Assembly (NCBI GenBank): GCA_003314535.1 | Contig: POSG01000001.1 | Span: 415,996 to 479,995, forward strand | Source of the DNA: Geobacter sp. | GTDB taxonomy: Bacteria > Desulfobacterota > Desulfuromonadia > Geobacterales > Geobacteraceae | Direction: 5' to 3' | Length of the DNA: 64,000 bases | In this document: one piece after another, positions 1-6,608 of the stretch | How positions within the stretch are numbered: the stretch's first letter is position 1 | How the letters are laid out: the number at the start of each line of letters is the position of its first letter | Translations under genes and position numbers: made by a program | Notes under the pieces: model-generated | Told to the model about the DNA's origin: nothing | Database searches by the model: none | What the model saw: the letters and a program-made list of their open reading frames with translations, nothing else

Positions 1-1300
1 GGTTGGCAACCTTGAGCCAGGGGTAGTAGACCACCGAGTAGGTCTTGGGCTTGAATCCCAGGTCGTTGACACTCTTCTCCGTCCTGAGTTCCACCCCATG
101 GGGCGGATCGATGATGACCATGCGGCTCTTCATCTTCTCGGCATGGGCCACGGCGGCGTCGATGACCGCCTGCTCGGCCGTGCCGCCCCAGGCCTGGCCC
201 GGCAGGCAGAGGATGCTGATGTCCCGCACCTTCTCGAAGGCGGCCAGGATGTCGTCGTAGGCGTCCTGGTCCGGTTCGCTGCCGTCGGTCCCGCCGTCAA
301 GGCTGACCTGGCCGGCGATGCCCGACAGCAGCGCGTCGAGGGACTGCTGGCCGGTCCGTTCGCTGCCGTCGTTGGCCATTCCCAGCAGCAAAATGGCGGC
401 GGCGTCGGTGGCGTCTCCGGCGCCGCTGACCACAACCGCCGATGCGGCAAGGCGGGTGCCGGATGTCAGCACAATCTCATTGCCTTCAACGGCACAGGTG
501 AAATCCTTCACCGCCGGGTTGGCCACCACCGATCCCCGCACCAGGGACTGGATGCGCGCCGCCACATCGGCGAGAGCGCTGGTATTGTCGAACTCCGCGG
601 CGGCAAAGGTCACCGCCCGGGCCGTGCCGTCCACGGTCACGGTCATGGTCAGGTTGTTCAGGACGCTGAAGTCGGCAACACCTGACAGGTCCTGGCTGAT
701 GCTCACGCCCAGGAGGTACTGGCTGATGTCCTGCATCTCTACGCTGATCAGCGTCGAAGCGTCGTTCACTTTGCTTTCGATGAAATCGGCAGCGTCCTCG
801 TCCGCCACGGTCAGGTCGCTGAACCGCTCCCGTTCCCTGAACTCGGTCCCTTCCATGACCCCGACCCGCAGGATGTAGAGGCCGGGAGCGTCCTCCTTCG
901 CTTCGAACCTGATGCGCAGGGCCTTCCCCCACTCGCCCGGGTTGGCCGCCGCAAAACGGATGATGCGGGTGTTGTCGTCCGGATTGCGCAGGAAGCCCTC
1001 GGCCGTGGCCGCGCTTCCGGCCCGGATGGCCCGCACGATGTAGGCCGCGGTCCCGCCGTTCTGGAAGAAGCTGTAGACCGCGAAGCCCATGGGGTCCCCC
1101 TCGGCCGCTTTCCCCAGGTCGCGGATACCGCCGAACTGCTCTTCGTAGTCGCTCCACTTGAACAGGAGCGTCGGTTCGGCCACCGGACCTTTCGTGGTGT
1201 AGCCGACAAACGCCGCGGTGGATGTCCCGACCCCTTCGATGGGCTTCGAGCCGCTCGGGATCTCCTCCACATACACGCCCGGATGAAGATACGTAGGCAT
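1..1300 (-). CDS. contractile tail sheath protein, 5' part (runs off left edge)
   Basis: The reading frame begins at an ATG ending at 1300, eight bases after an AGGAG ribosome site, and stays open for 433 codons to the window edge, so the C-terminus is missing. The N-terminus (YLHPGVYVEEIPSGSKPIEG, then a TSTAAFVGYTTKGP segment) is the classic start of phage-type and injection-system sheath proteins, and a later segment around DISILCLPGQ and MVIIDPP matches the conserved sheath core. Residues roughly 130-330 look like the variable surface insertion domain. Sheath subunits polymerise around the tube and contract to drive it through a target envelope. It is the first gene of its transcription unit; tube, baseplate and toxin genes would lie to the left. 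Prophage and extracellular contractile injection system cannot be separated here. Confidence 0.9.
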   Translation of the reverse strand, partial: MPTYLHPGVYVEEIPSGSKPIEGVGTSTAAFVGYTTKGPVAEPTLLFKWSDYEEQFGGIRDLGKAAEGDPMGFAVYSFFQNGGTAAYIVRAIRAGSAATAEGFLRNPDDNTRIIRFAAANPGEWGKALRIRFEAKEDAPGLYILRVGVMEGTEFRERERFSDLTVADEDAADFIESKVNDASTLISVEMQDISQYLLGVSISQDLSGVADFSVLNNLTMTVTVDGTARAVTFAAAEFDNTSALADVAARIQSLVRGSVVANPAVKDFTCAVEGNEIVLTSGTRLAASAVVVSGAGDATDAAAILLLGMANDGSERTGQQSLDALLSGIAGQVSLDGGTDGSEPDQDAYDDILAAFEKVRDISILCLPGQAWGGTAEQAVIDAAVAHAEKMKSRMVIIDPPHGVELRTEKSVNDLGFKPKTYSVVYYPWLKVAN

Positions 1301-1584
1301 CGTCTGCACTCCTTTCGTCAGAATGTGCGTTTCAAGACCGCGTAACCGCTTCAGTTATCATCGTTTTCGCGCGCCTGGCCATCTTCACGGAAAAAGCGGC
1401 GAAAGCCTCGTGATTCCAAATTATTATAAAAAATTTATCAAAGATTTTTTCTCTGTCAATCCCCCCCGGTTATTTCGAAAGGTATTCCAGGAAGCCTTGC
1501 GGGAGGCAGAAGAGATAAAAACGGTGATATATGCCGGGAAAAACTGCAGGGGAGGAAACATGCGGGGCATCACTGTTGCTGGTT
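1301..1584. other. non-coding stretch upstream of the sheath gene
   Basis: No credible gene lies here. The plus-strand frame over 1323-1589 has no ribosome site and no recognisable content. The central part is AT-rich, unlike its surroundings, and carries the candidate promoter for the sheath gene. Confidence 0.5.
1432..1459 (-). promoter_or_regulatory. candidate sigma-70 promoter of the tail sheath operon
   Basis: On the minus strand a perfect TTGACA (plus-strand 1454-1459) is followed after 16 bases by TAAATT (1432-1437, four of six consensus bases), inside a very AT-rich stretch about 130 bases upstream of the sheath ATG. A further TATAAT lies at 1423-1428. Assignment rests on sequence match only. 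Confidence 0.4.
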
Positions 1585-1751
1585 GCTAGTGTCCCGTGCG
1601 GTTAGTTCACCGCACAAATTTTGAGGAATTTTGGTTCCTGGCAAGGCGCGGTGACGCAAGCCTAGCACGGCTAAGCTGAGGAGCCGCAACACAGCCAGGG
1701 GCCAAAACGACCACAATTTGCAGGAATGAATTAGCCGCACGGGACACTAGC
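1585..1751. repeat. MITE-like palindromic element with 25-bp terminal inverted repeats
   Basis: The ends 1585-1609 and 1727-1751 are inverted copies of each other with two mismatches, both starting GCTAGTGTCCCGTGCGG. Inside them a second pair of imperfect arms (CAAATT....CCTGGC and its complement) and smaller palindromes allow almost the whole 167 bp to fold into one long hairpin. No protein is encoded. The right end overlaps the last codon and the TAG stop of the MFS gene, so the element supplies that stop. This is typical of small non-autonomous inserted elements; the transposase that would move it is not in the window. Confidence 0.8.
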
Positions 1752-2979
1752 TTACAACCTCGATCCCGTCGCGGAGGCCCGATTCCCGGTTCGGCTCGAG
1801 GCGCTTCCAGACTATGAGGGTGAACATCAGGGCCACGAGCTGCACCAGCGCGATGCACGCCACGCAATACGGCCAGCCCCCCTTTTCCCACAGGATGCCC
1901 GGCACGATCGAACCGACGAAACCGCCGCAATAATAGAACGTGACATACAGCCCCACGGCCGAAGCCCGGGAATTTCCGACCGCCGCGCAAATGCCCCGGT
2001 TGGTCACTATCTGGCAGACGAACACGCCGGAGCAGCAGAGGGTGATGCCCAGCAGCACCAGCCACAGGCTGTGCGAGAGCGTCAGGACCACCCCGGCCAT
2101 GGAGACGGACAGGGCCGAGGACAGCATCTTCCAGCCCGGCAGACGATCGGACCATTTCCCGGCCAGCGGGGTTATTGCCGCCCCGATGAGGTACACGGCG
2201 AATATGGCGCCGAGCAGCGTGGGACCCAGGCTGAAGGGAGGCTCGGCCAGGTAGAAGGTTATGTAGGTGAACGTGCCCACCAGCGAGAACAGTATGGTGA
2301 AGCCGATTGCGTAGATCGCCAGCAGCGGCCGGTTCCTGAAATGCCCCAGCATGTTGCGCAGCCCTGCGCCGTAATCCTCGACCCGTTTGAAGCTTTTCGC
2401 CGGGGGCAGCCAGGCGGAAACGGCCGCGGCCAGCGCCAGGTTCAACAGGCCCTGGACGATGAACACCCAGGGCCAGCTCCAGTGGTCGGACACCAGGCCG
2501 GACAGGAACCTGCCGCAGAAGCCGCCGATAACGGTGCCCGTTACGTAGACCGAGGTTACGAAACCGGCCTCGTGGGCCTCCCATTCCTCGTTTATGTAGG
2601 CGACGGCAACGGCGAACACCGCCGGGGTGAGTAAGCCCTGCACGAACCGCCAGAAGATGATCCCTGAAAGACCCGGAGAAGTGGCGATAAGCAGGCTGGA
2701 GACACCGAGCAGATAAATAGCGGGAATTATGACTTTCTTCCTGCCCCGCATATCTGCAATCATGCCCACGAAGGGCGCGGCCAGGGCGACGGCCAGCGTG
2801 GCCGCCGAAACCGTCAGGCTGACGGCAAGCTTGGAAGCGTTGAATACCCGGTGGAACAGGGGCAGCAGCGGCTGCGTCGAGTACAGGGACAGGAAGGCGC
2901 AGAAGCCCACCAGGCCGACGGCGAAAACCTGCCGCCCGCCGCCGGCCCCGCCCTTTCGCGCCAAAATTTCGTGTTTCAT
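1747..2979 (-). CDS. MFS transporter (YnfM-like)
   Basis: A 410-residue inner-membrane protein with about twelve hydrophobic segments and the major facilitator signature GMIADMRGRKKV after the second helix, repeated in weaker form as GKWSDRLPGWK in the second half. Overall it resembles the YnfM/CynX-like efflux branch; substrate unknown. I place the start at ATG 2979 (MKHEILARK), preceded by GGGGAT; a TTG at 3048 would add 23 polar residues and is less likely. The final serine codon and TAG stop lie in the inverted repeat of the adjacent palindromic element, so the natural C-terminus may have been altered by that insertion. It stands alone, divergent from lexA. Confidence 0.85.
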   Translation of the reverse strand: MKHEILARKGGAGGGRQVFAVGLVGFCAFLSLYSTQPLLPLFHRVFNASKLAVSLTVSAATLAVALAAPFVGMIADMRGRKKVIIPAIYLLGVSSLLIATSPGLSGIIFWRFVQGLLTPAVFAVAVAYINEEWEAHEAGFVTSVYVTGTVIGGFCGRFLSGLVSDHWSWPWVFIVQGLLNLALAAAVSAWLPPAKSFKRVEDYGAGLRNMLGHFRNRPLLAIYAIGFTILFSLVGTFTYITFYLAEPPFSLGPTLLGAIFAVYLIGAAITPLAGKWSDRLPGWKMLSSALSVSMAGVVLTLSHSLWLVLLGITLCCSGVFVCQIVTNRGICAAVGNSRASAVGLYVTFYYCGGFVGSIVPGILWEKGGWPYCVACIALVQLVALMFTLIVWKRLEPNRESGLRDGIEVVS

Positions 2980-3198
2980 GAAATCCCCGCGATTCCGCAG
3001 CAATCCGTCATTCCCTGGGAAACGGGCCGTCCGGCACTTCCTGCGCAACCGTCAATGATGTGGAATCGCTTCTTTTCATAACCTATCACAATACAGTTCG
3101 ATTAGAAAGCTTCCGTCCGGAAAGCGTCGGTTGAGCGCAAAAACTTAATGAAAGACCCACTCTTTCCACCGGGCAATTGACTTTCTATAGCTTCTGCA

Positions 3199-3230
3199 GT
3201 ATACCATACGGTATACATACTGAACAGTAT
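3199..3230 (+). promoter_or_regulatory. candidate LexA operator(s) upstream of lexA
   Basis: Two perfect inverted repeats lie back to back just before the lexA ribosome site: GTATACC-N4-GGTATAC (3199-3216) and ATACTG-AA-CAGTAT (3217-3230). Autoregulation is the rule for lexA genes, and palindromes at this position are expected to be the operator. Neither matches the gamma-proteobacterial CTGT-N8-ACAG box, nor the GGTT...ACC motif I recall being described for Geobacter LexA. Which of the two is bound is not decidable from sequence. Confidence 0.55.
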
Positions 3231-3243
3231 AGCGGGAGCGAAT

Positions 3244-3849
3244 ATGGACAACCTCACACCTCGTCAGAAGCAGGTTCTCGAATTCATAGCAGATTACGTC
3301 GACAGGAACGAATACCCCCCGACCTTCAGGGATATTGCGCAACACTTGGGCATCTCCGGAAACGCCGGTGTCCTCTGCCACCTGGAACAGCTGGAACGCA
3401 AGGGCTATATCCGGCGGGAACCCGGCAGTTCGAGGGGGATCATCCTCAACCGGCCGAAACGGCAGGACATGGTTGCCGTGCCCATCGTGGGAACGGTCCG
3501 GGCGGGCATGCCGGAAACGGCCTACGAGGACATCGAAGGCTACTACCCCCTGGAACGGATGCAGCTCAAGGGCGGGGCGTTCTTTCTCCGGGTCAGGGGA
3601 GATTCCATGATCAACGACGCCATCGTGGAGGGCGACCTGGCATTGATCAGGCCCCAGGAGACGGCCATGAACGGCGACATCGTCGTGGCCATGATCGACG
3701 GGGAGGCGACCCTGAAGAGATTCTACCGGGAACGGGACCATATCCGTCTGCAGCCCAGGAACCCCAACATGGACCCCATCATCATCCCGGCGGGCGAACA
3801 GGTAAGCATTGTCGGAAAGGTCATCAGGATTGTCCGTGACATCGAGTAA
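3244..3849 (+). CDS. lexA: LexA repressor
   Basis: A 201-residue SOS repressor of normal length. Residues 1-70 form the winged-helix DNA-binding domain (PTFRDIAQHLGIS...). The self-cleavage bond is Ala87-Gly88 in TVRAGMP, and the catalytic dyad is Ser121 (RGDSMIND) with Lys158 (ATLKRF). RecA-stimulated cleavage inactivates it and derepresses the SOS genes. The ATG follows GGGAG by five bases and sits directly behind two palindromes that probably form its own operator. It is followed within 3 bases by a small ORF and then dinB, so repressor and error-prone polymerase share an operon. No recA is near; Geobacteraceae can carry two lexA paralogues, and this may be either one. Confidence 0.96.
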   Translation: MDNLTPRQKQVLEFIADYVDRNEYPPTFRDIAQHLGISGNAGVLCHLEQLERKGYIRREPGSSRGIILNRPKRQDMVAVPIVGTVRAGMPETAYEDIEGYYPLERMQLKGGAFFLRVRGDSMINDAIVEGDLALIRPQETAMNGDIVVAMIDGEATLKRFYRERDHIRLQPRNPNMDPIIIPAGEQVSIVGKVIRIVRDIE

Positions 3850-3852
3850 ATC

Positions 3853-4107
3853 ATGGTGCAACGAATCAGGGAACATATCCGCGTCGGGGTCATCCACGGC
3901 CCGGGAAACAAGCTGCGCCCGGTCTGGTTCGACTGGCAGCGCAAAAAGCACGAAGTCCGGGAAGTGACCTACCACTGGCGGCACAGGGCGGGCAACGAAC
4001 TGTTGCTGCACTACTCGGTGACCGACGGCACGGCCCTCTACGAGCTGGTTTACAACACTGCCAAGCAGACCTGGGTGCTGGAGAGCATCGACACGGAAAA
4101 ACTATGA
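3853..4107 (+). CDS. small conserved protein of the lexA-dinB operon (DUF6504-like)
   Basis: An 84-residue soluble protein starting 3 bases after lexA and overlapping the dinB start by ATGA, so it is translationally coupled to the polymerase. The central pattern PVWFDWQRKKHEVREVTYHW, ending in a strand-rich Leu/Tyr/Val region, resembles the small DUF6504 proteins that accompany Y-family polymerase genes in other phyla; this link is from memory of the pattern and is not proven. It has no cysteines or membrane segments. Position implies a role in SOS mutagenesis or LexA/DinB control, but no function is known to me. Confidence 0.75.
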   Translation: MVQRIREHIRVGVIHGPGNKLRPVWFDWQRKKHEVREVTYHWRHRAGNELLLHYSVTDGTALYELVYNTAKQTWVLESIDTEKL

Positions 4108-5348
4108 CCGGCGACCGGATCATCATGCACATCGACATGAACGCATTCTTCGCGTCCATCGAGCAGCAGAACAACCCGGACCTGAGGGGCAAGCCCATTG
4201 CGGTCATCGGCAGCGCCAAGCGGACCGTGATCACCACCAGCTCCTACGAGGCGCGGGCTTTCGGCGTCAGGACCGGCATGAACACCTGGGAGGCCCGGCA
4301 GAAATGCCCCCACCTCATCTTCGTGGTCGGCGACAACCGGAAATACACCTGGACATCGCGCGGGATCGTGAAACTGATGCTCCAGTACACGCCGCTCGTG
4401 GAAGTCTTTTCCATCGACGAAGCGTTCCTCGACGTGACCGGATCGACAGGCCTGTTCGGCAGTGCGCAACGGATTGCCTATCTTTTGAAGGCAGAGATCA
4501 GGCATCACTTCGGCATCACCTGCTCCATCGGCATCGCCCCCAACAAGCTCCTGGCCAAGCTGGCCTCCGATATGAAGAAGCCGGACGGGCTGACGGTCAT
4601 CGGGCCGGAGGACGTATCGGCCGTCCTGGAGAAGATACCCGCGGGGGACCTGTGCGGGATCGGCAGGAAGACGGTCCGGCAGCTGGCGCTCTACGGCATT
4701 TCCACCTGCGGGGACCTGGGGAGGTTCCCCGTCGGAATTCTCAGGAAGCGCTTCGGCGTCATCGGGGAGCAATTGAGCCGGATGGGAAGGGGTATCGATG
4801 ATTCCCCCGTCATCCCGGCGGAGGATGCCGAAGACGTCAAATCGGTGGGCCATTCCATGACCCTTGAGCGGGACATCGAAGACCGGGGGGAAATACTCAG
4901 GTTCCTGCTCCAGTTGAGCGAAATGGTGGGCCGGCGGGCCAGGCGCTACCGGGTATGGGGAAAAACGGTCACCCTCTCCATCCGGTACGCGGACTTCGAC
5001 ACCTGGACGGGAAGGCAGGAAACCCTGGGGGATTTCATCAACCTGAGCGGGGACATCTACCGGGCAGCCGTCACCATCCTGGACACCCTCACCCTGCTCC
5101 AGCCGGTGCGGTTGCTGGGGGTGCGGCTGAGCAACCTGCGCCATGCCTCCAGCCAGCTCCCCCTGTTCCCCGAAGAACGGAAAAAGGCCATGCTGGCCGA
5201 TGCAATGGATGAGGTAAACGACCGCTACGGGGATTTTTCGGTCACCTTCGCCAGCCTGCTGGACAGCGAGAAAGCCCAGGGGAAAGGGAGCCATGTCATC
5301 TCCCCGGCCTGGAGGCCGGAGGGGATCAGGTTCGTTGACGTGAAGTAG
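4104..5348 (+). CDS. dinB: DNA polymerase IV (Y-family)
   Basis: A 414-residue translesion polymerase. The metal-binding residues are visible: Asp11 in MHIDMNAFFAS and Asp105-Glu106 in FSIDEAFLDVTG. The palm/fingers continue to a thumb with the helix-hairpin-helix region LCGIGRKTVRQL near 183-194, and the little-finger domain follows. QLPLF at 351-355 is a good beta-clamp binding motif, though it lies about 60 residues before the end instead of at the extreme C-terminus. It copies damaged templates at low fidelity during SOS. It is the last gene of the lexA operon, overlapping the preceding small ORF by 4 bases, so LexA control is expected. Confidence 0.95.
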   Translation: MTGDRIIMHIDMNAFFASIEQQNNPDLRGKPIAVIGSAKRTVITTSSYEARAFGVRTGMNTWEARQKCPHLIFVVGDNRKYTWTSRGIVKLMLQYTPLVEVFSIDEAFLDVTGSTGLFGSAQRIAYLLKAEIRHHFGITCSIGIAPNKLLAKLASDMKKPDGLTVIGPEDVSAVLEKIPAGDLCGIGRKTVRQLALYGISTCGDLGRFPVGILRKRFGVIGEQLSRMGRGIDDSPVIPAEDAEDVKSVGHSMTLERDIEDRGEILRFLLQLSEMVGRRARRYRVWGKTVTLSIRYADFDTWTGRQETLGDFINLSGDIYRAAVTILDTLTLLQPVRLLGVRLSNLRHASSQLPLFPEERKKAMLADAMDEVNDRYGDFSVTFASLLDSEKAQGKGSHVISPAWRPEGIRFVDVK

Positions 5349-5355
5349 TTTCCAT

Positions 5356-5479
5356 TCGGAAAGGGTGCTTTTTTGCCCTGGCTCTGTCAATCTGCAGGAT
5401 TGCTTGTGCGACATACTGAAGTATGCCTCCGCACAATCCCTTGATCTCCTTGCCAGGACAAAAAATCCCCTCTTTCCGA
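5356..5479. repeat. long palindromic repeat between dinB and the Gln-rich gene
   Basis: A 124-bp imperfect inverted repeat: outer arms TCGGAAAG/CTTTCCGA, then T-rich arms ending GCCCTGGC / GCCAGGAC, then GGATTG..TTGTGCG / CGCACAATCC, with CATACT-GA-AGTATG at the tip. Read on the minus strand it shares CCTGGCAAGG near one end and GCCAGGG-C-AAAA near the other with the element at 1585-1751, so the two belong to one family with different inner arms. It may also serve as a terminator for the convergent genes on both sides. Confidence 0.75.
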
Positions 5480-5525
5480 TCTGGAAACGGCATCATGTTC
5501 GTCTTGTTTTTCAGGTCGAAACAAA

Positions 5526-6461
5526 CTAACGGTCGCGGCCCCCGCCCTTTCCTTCAGGCCTTCCCTGGCCGCCTTGATGCTGCGGTTCCATCCTGCGCTC
5601 CTGGCCTTTGGGCTGGCCATGCTGCTGTTGCATCTGGTGCTGTTGACCCTGGGGTCGCGGCTGCTGCTGTTGCATCTGGTGCTGCTGGCCCTGGGGTCGC
5701 GGCTGCTGCTGTTGCATCTGGTGCTGCTGGCCCTGGGGTCGCGGCTGCTGCTGTTGAAACTGGGACCGTGGCTGCTGTTGCATCTGGCGCTGCTCAACCC
5801 GTGGCTGCTGCATCTGTCTCGGTTGAGCCTGCGGCCGGGGTTGTTGCGGCGGGGGCTGTTGAACCTGCGGTTTCATCTGCCGCTGCTGCATCTGCCGCTC
5901 CCGCATCTGCTGCTGGTGCCGCTGGACCTCGGGCATCTGCTGGTACTGCTTTTGCCGCTGATTTCTCAGCTCCATTCTCTGCTGTTGCGGTCGGGGCTGA
6001 TAGTTCTGCACGTTCCAGGTCCTCTTCTTATCCCAGTAACGGTTATTCTGCCAGGTCTTCCAGTTCTGCTGCAACCGTCTTTCGGGAATCGGCGCATAGT
6101 TCCACCGGTGCCCGTACCAGCTGCGCTCCCGGTAGTACCTTCTCCAGCCGGGATCCACATCATAATAGAATCTCGGAACATAGTTGTAATAACCCCAGCC
6201 CCGGTTGTAATAATGGGAGCGGTACCAGCGCCCTTCCCAGAAGCGCCACCACCAGCCGTTCCAGAAAAACAGGTCCACATCGATTGCCGGGGCAACGTAG
6301 ACATAGTCCGTGTCAGGGAGCACGATCAATTCGGGCGGCGCTGCGAACACGATGGGCGGCGGCAGGCCTATGTTGATGCTTACGCTCACCTCAGCCATGG
6401 TCGGGACAGGAAAAACCGCCGTCATGGCAAACAAGAACGTTCCAAGAAGTACCTTTTTCAT
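5526..6461 (-). CDS. secreted Gln/Pro-rich tandem-repeat protein
   Basis: A 311-residue exported protein of unknown function. The ATG at 6461 follows AAGGAGGT by eight bases; an earlier in-frame ATG lacks such a site. Residues 1-23 are a signal peptide (MKKVLLGTFLFAMTAVFPVPTMA). Next comes a Trp/Tyr/Arg-rich domain with FFWNGWWWRFWEGRWYRS near residues 66-83, a pattern common in small envelope proteins of soil bacteria. The C-terminal half is almost entirely Gln, Arg, Pro, His and Met and includes three near-identical 14-residue units (QQQQPRPQGQQHQM). The low-complexity tail is probably disordered and may vary in repeat number. It stands alone, convergent with dinB. Confidence 0.8.
   Translation of the reverse strand: MKKVLLGTFLFAMTAVFPVPTMAEVSVSINIGLPPPIVFAAPPELIVLPDTDYVYVAPAIDVDLFFWNGWWWRFWEGRWYRSHYYNRGWGYYNYVPRFYYDVDPGWRRYYRERSWYGHRWNYAPIPERRLQQNWKTWQNNRYWDKKRTWNVQNYQPRPQQQRMELRNQRQKQYQQMPEVQRHQQQMRERQMQQRQMKPQVQQPPPQQPRPQAQPRQMQQPRVEQRQMQQQPRSQFQQQQPRPQGQQHQMQQQQPRPQGQQHQMQQQQPRPQGQQHQMQQQHGQPKGQERRMEPQHQGGQGRPEGKGGGRDR
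5619..5744. repeat. three tandem 42-bp units inside the Gln-rich gene
   Basis: Units 5661-5702 and 5703-5744 are identical; the one at 5619-5660 differs at a few positions, and a partial fourth follows. The unit is a multiple of three and encodes 14 residues, so copy-number change by slippage would keep the frame. Confidence 0.85.
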
Positions 6462-6608
6462 TGAGTTACCTCCTTTATCCATTATCCGGGCCGCTTCACG
6501 AAGGCTAACCTTTCCCCGGATTGTGAGATGAGTCTATCGGCTTCCATTTCGGGAAGCAAGACCAGTTTATTACCTCGTCACTTGCATGTCAACGTGCAGC
6601 AGGGAACA

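Noticed and set aside
98..685. Plus-strand open frame of 195 codons opposite the sheath gene
   Set aside because: It is antisense to a clearly recognisable sheath protein, has no known domain and has the composition of a shadow frame.
1323..1589. 88-codon plus-strand frame upstream of the sheath gene
   Set aside because: No ribosome site, no recognisable content, and it runs into the palindromic element.
5619..5744. Tandem repeats considered as a CRISPR array
   Set aside because: Units are contiguous without spacers and encode protein repeats.
5574..6464. 296-codon Leu-rich plus-strand frame opposite the Gln-rich gene
   Set aside because: Gln codons read backwards give Leu, so repeats open both strands. 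The minus-strand gene has the signal peptide and ribosome site.
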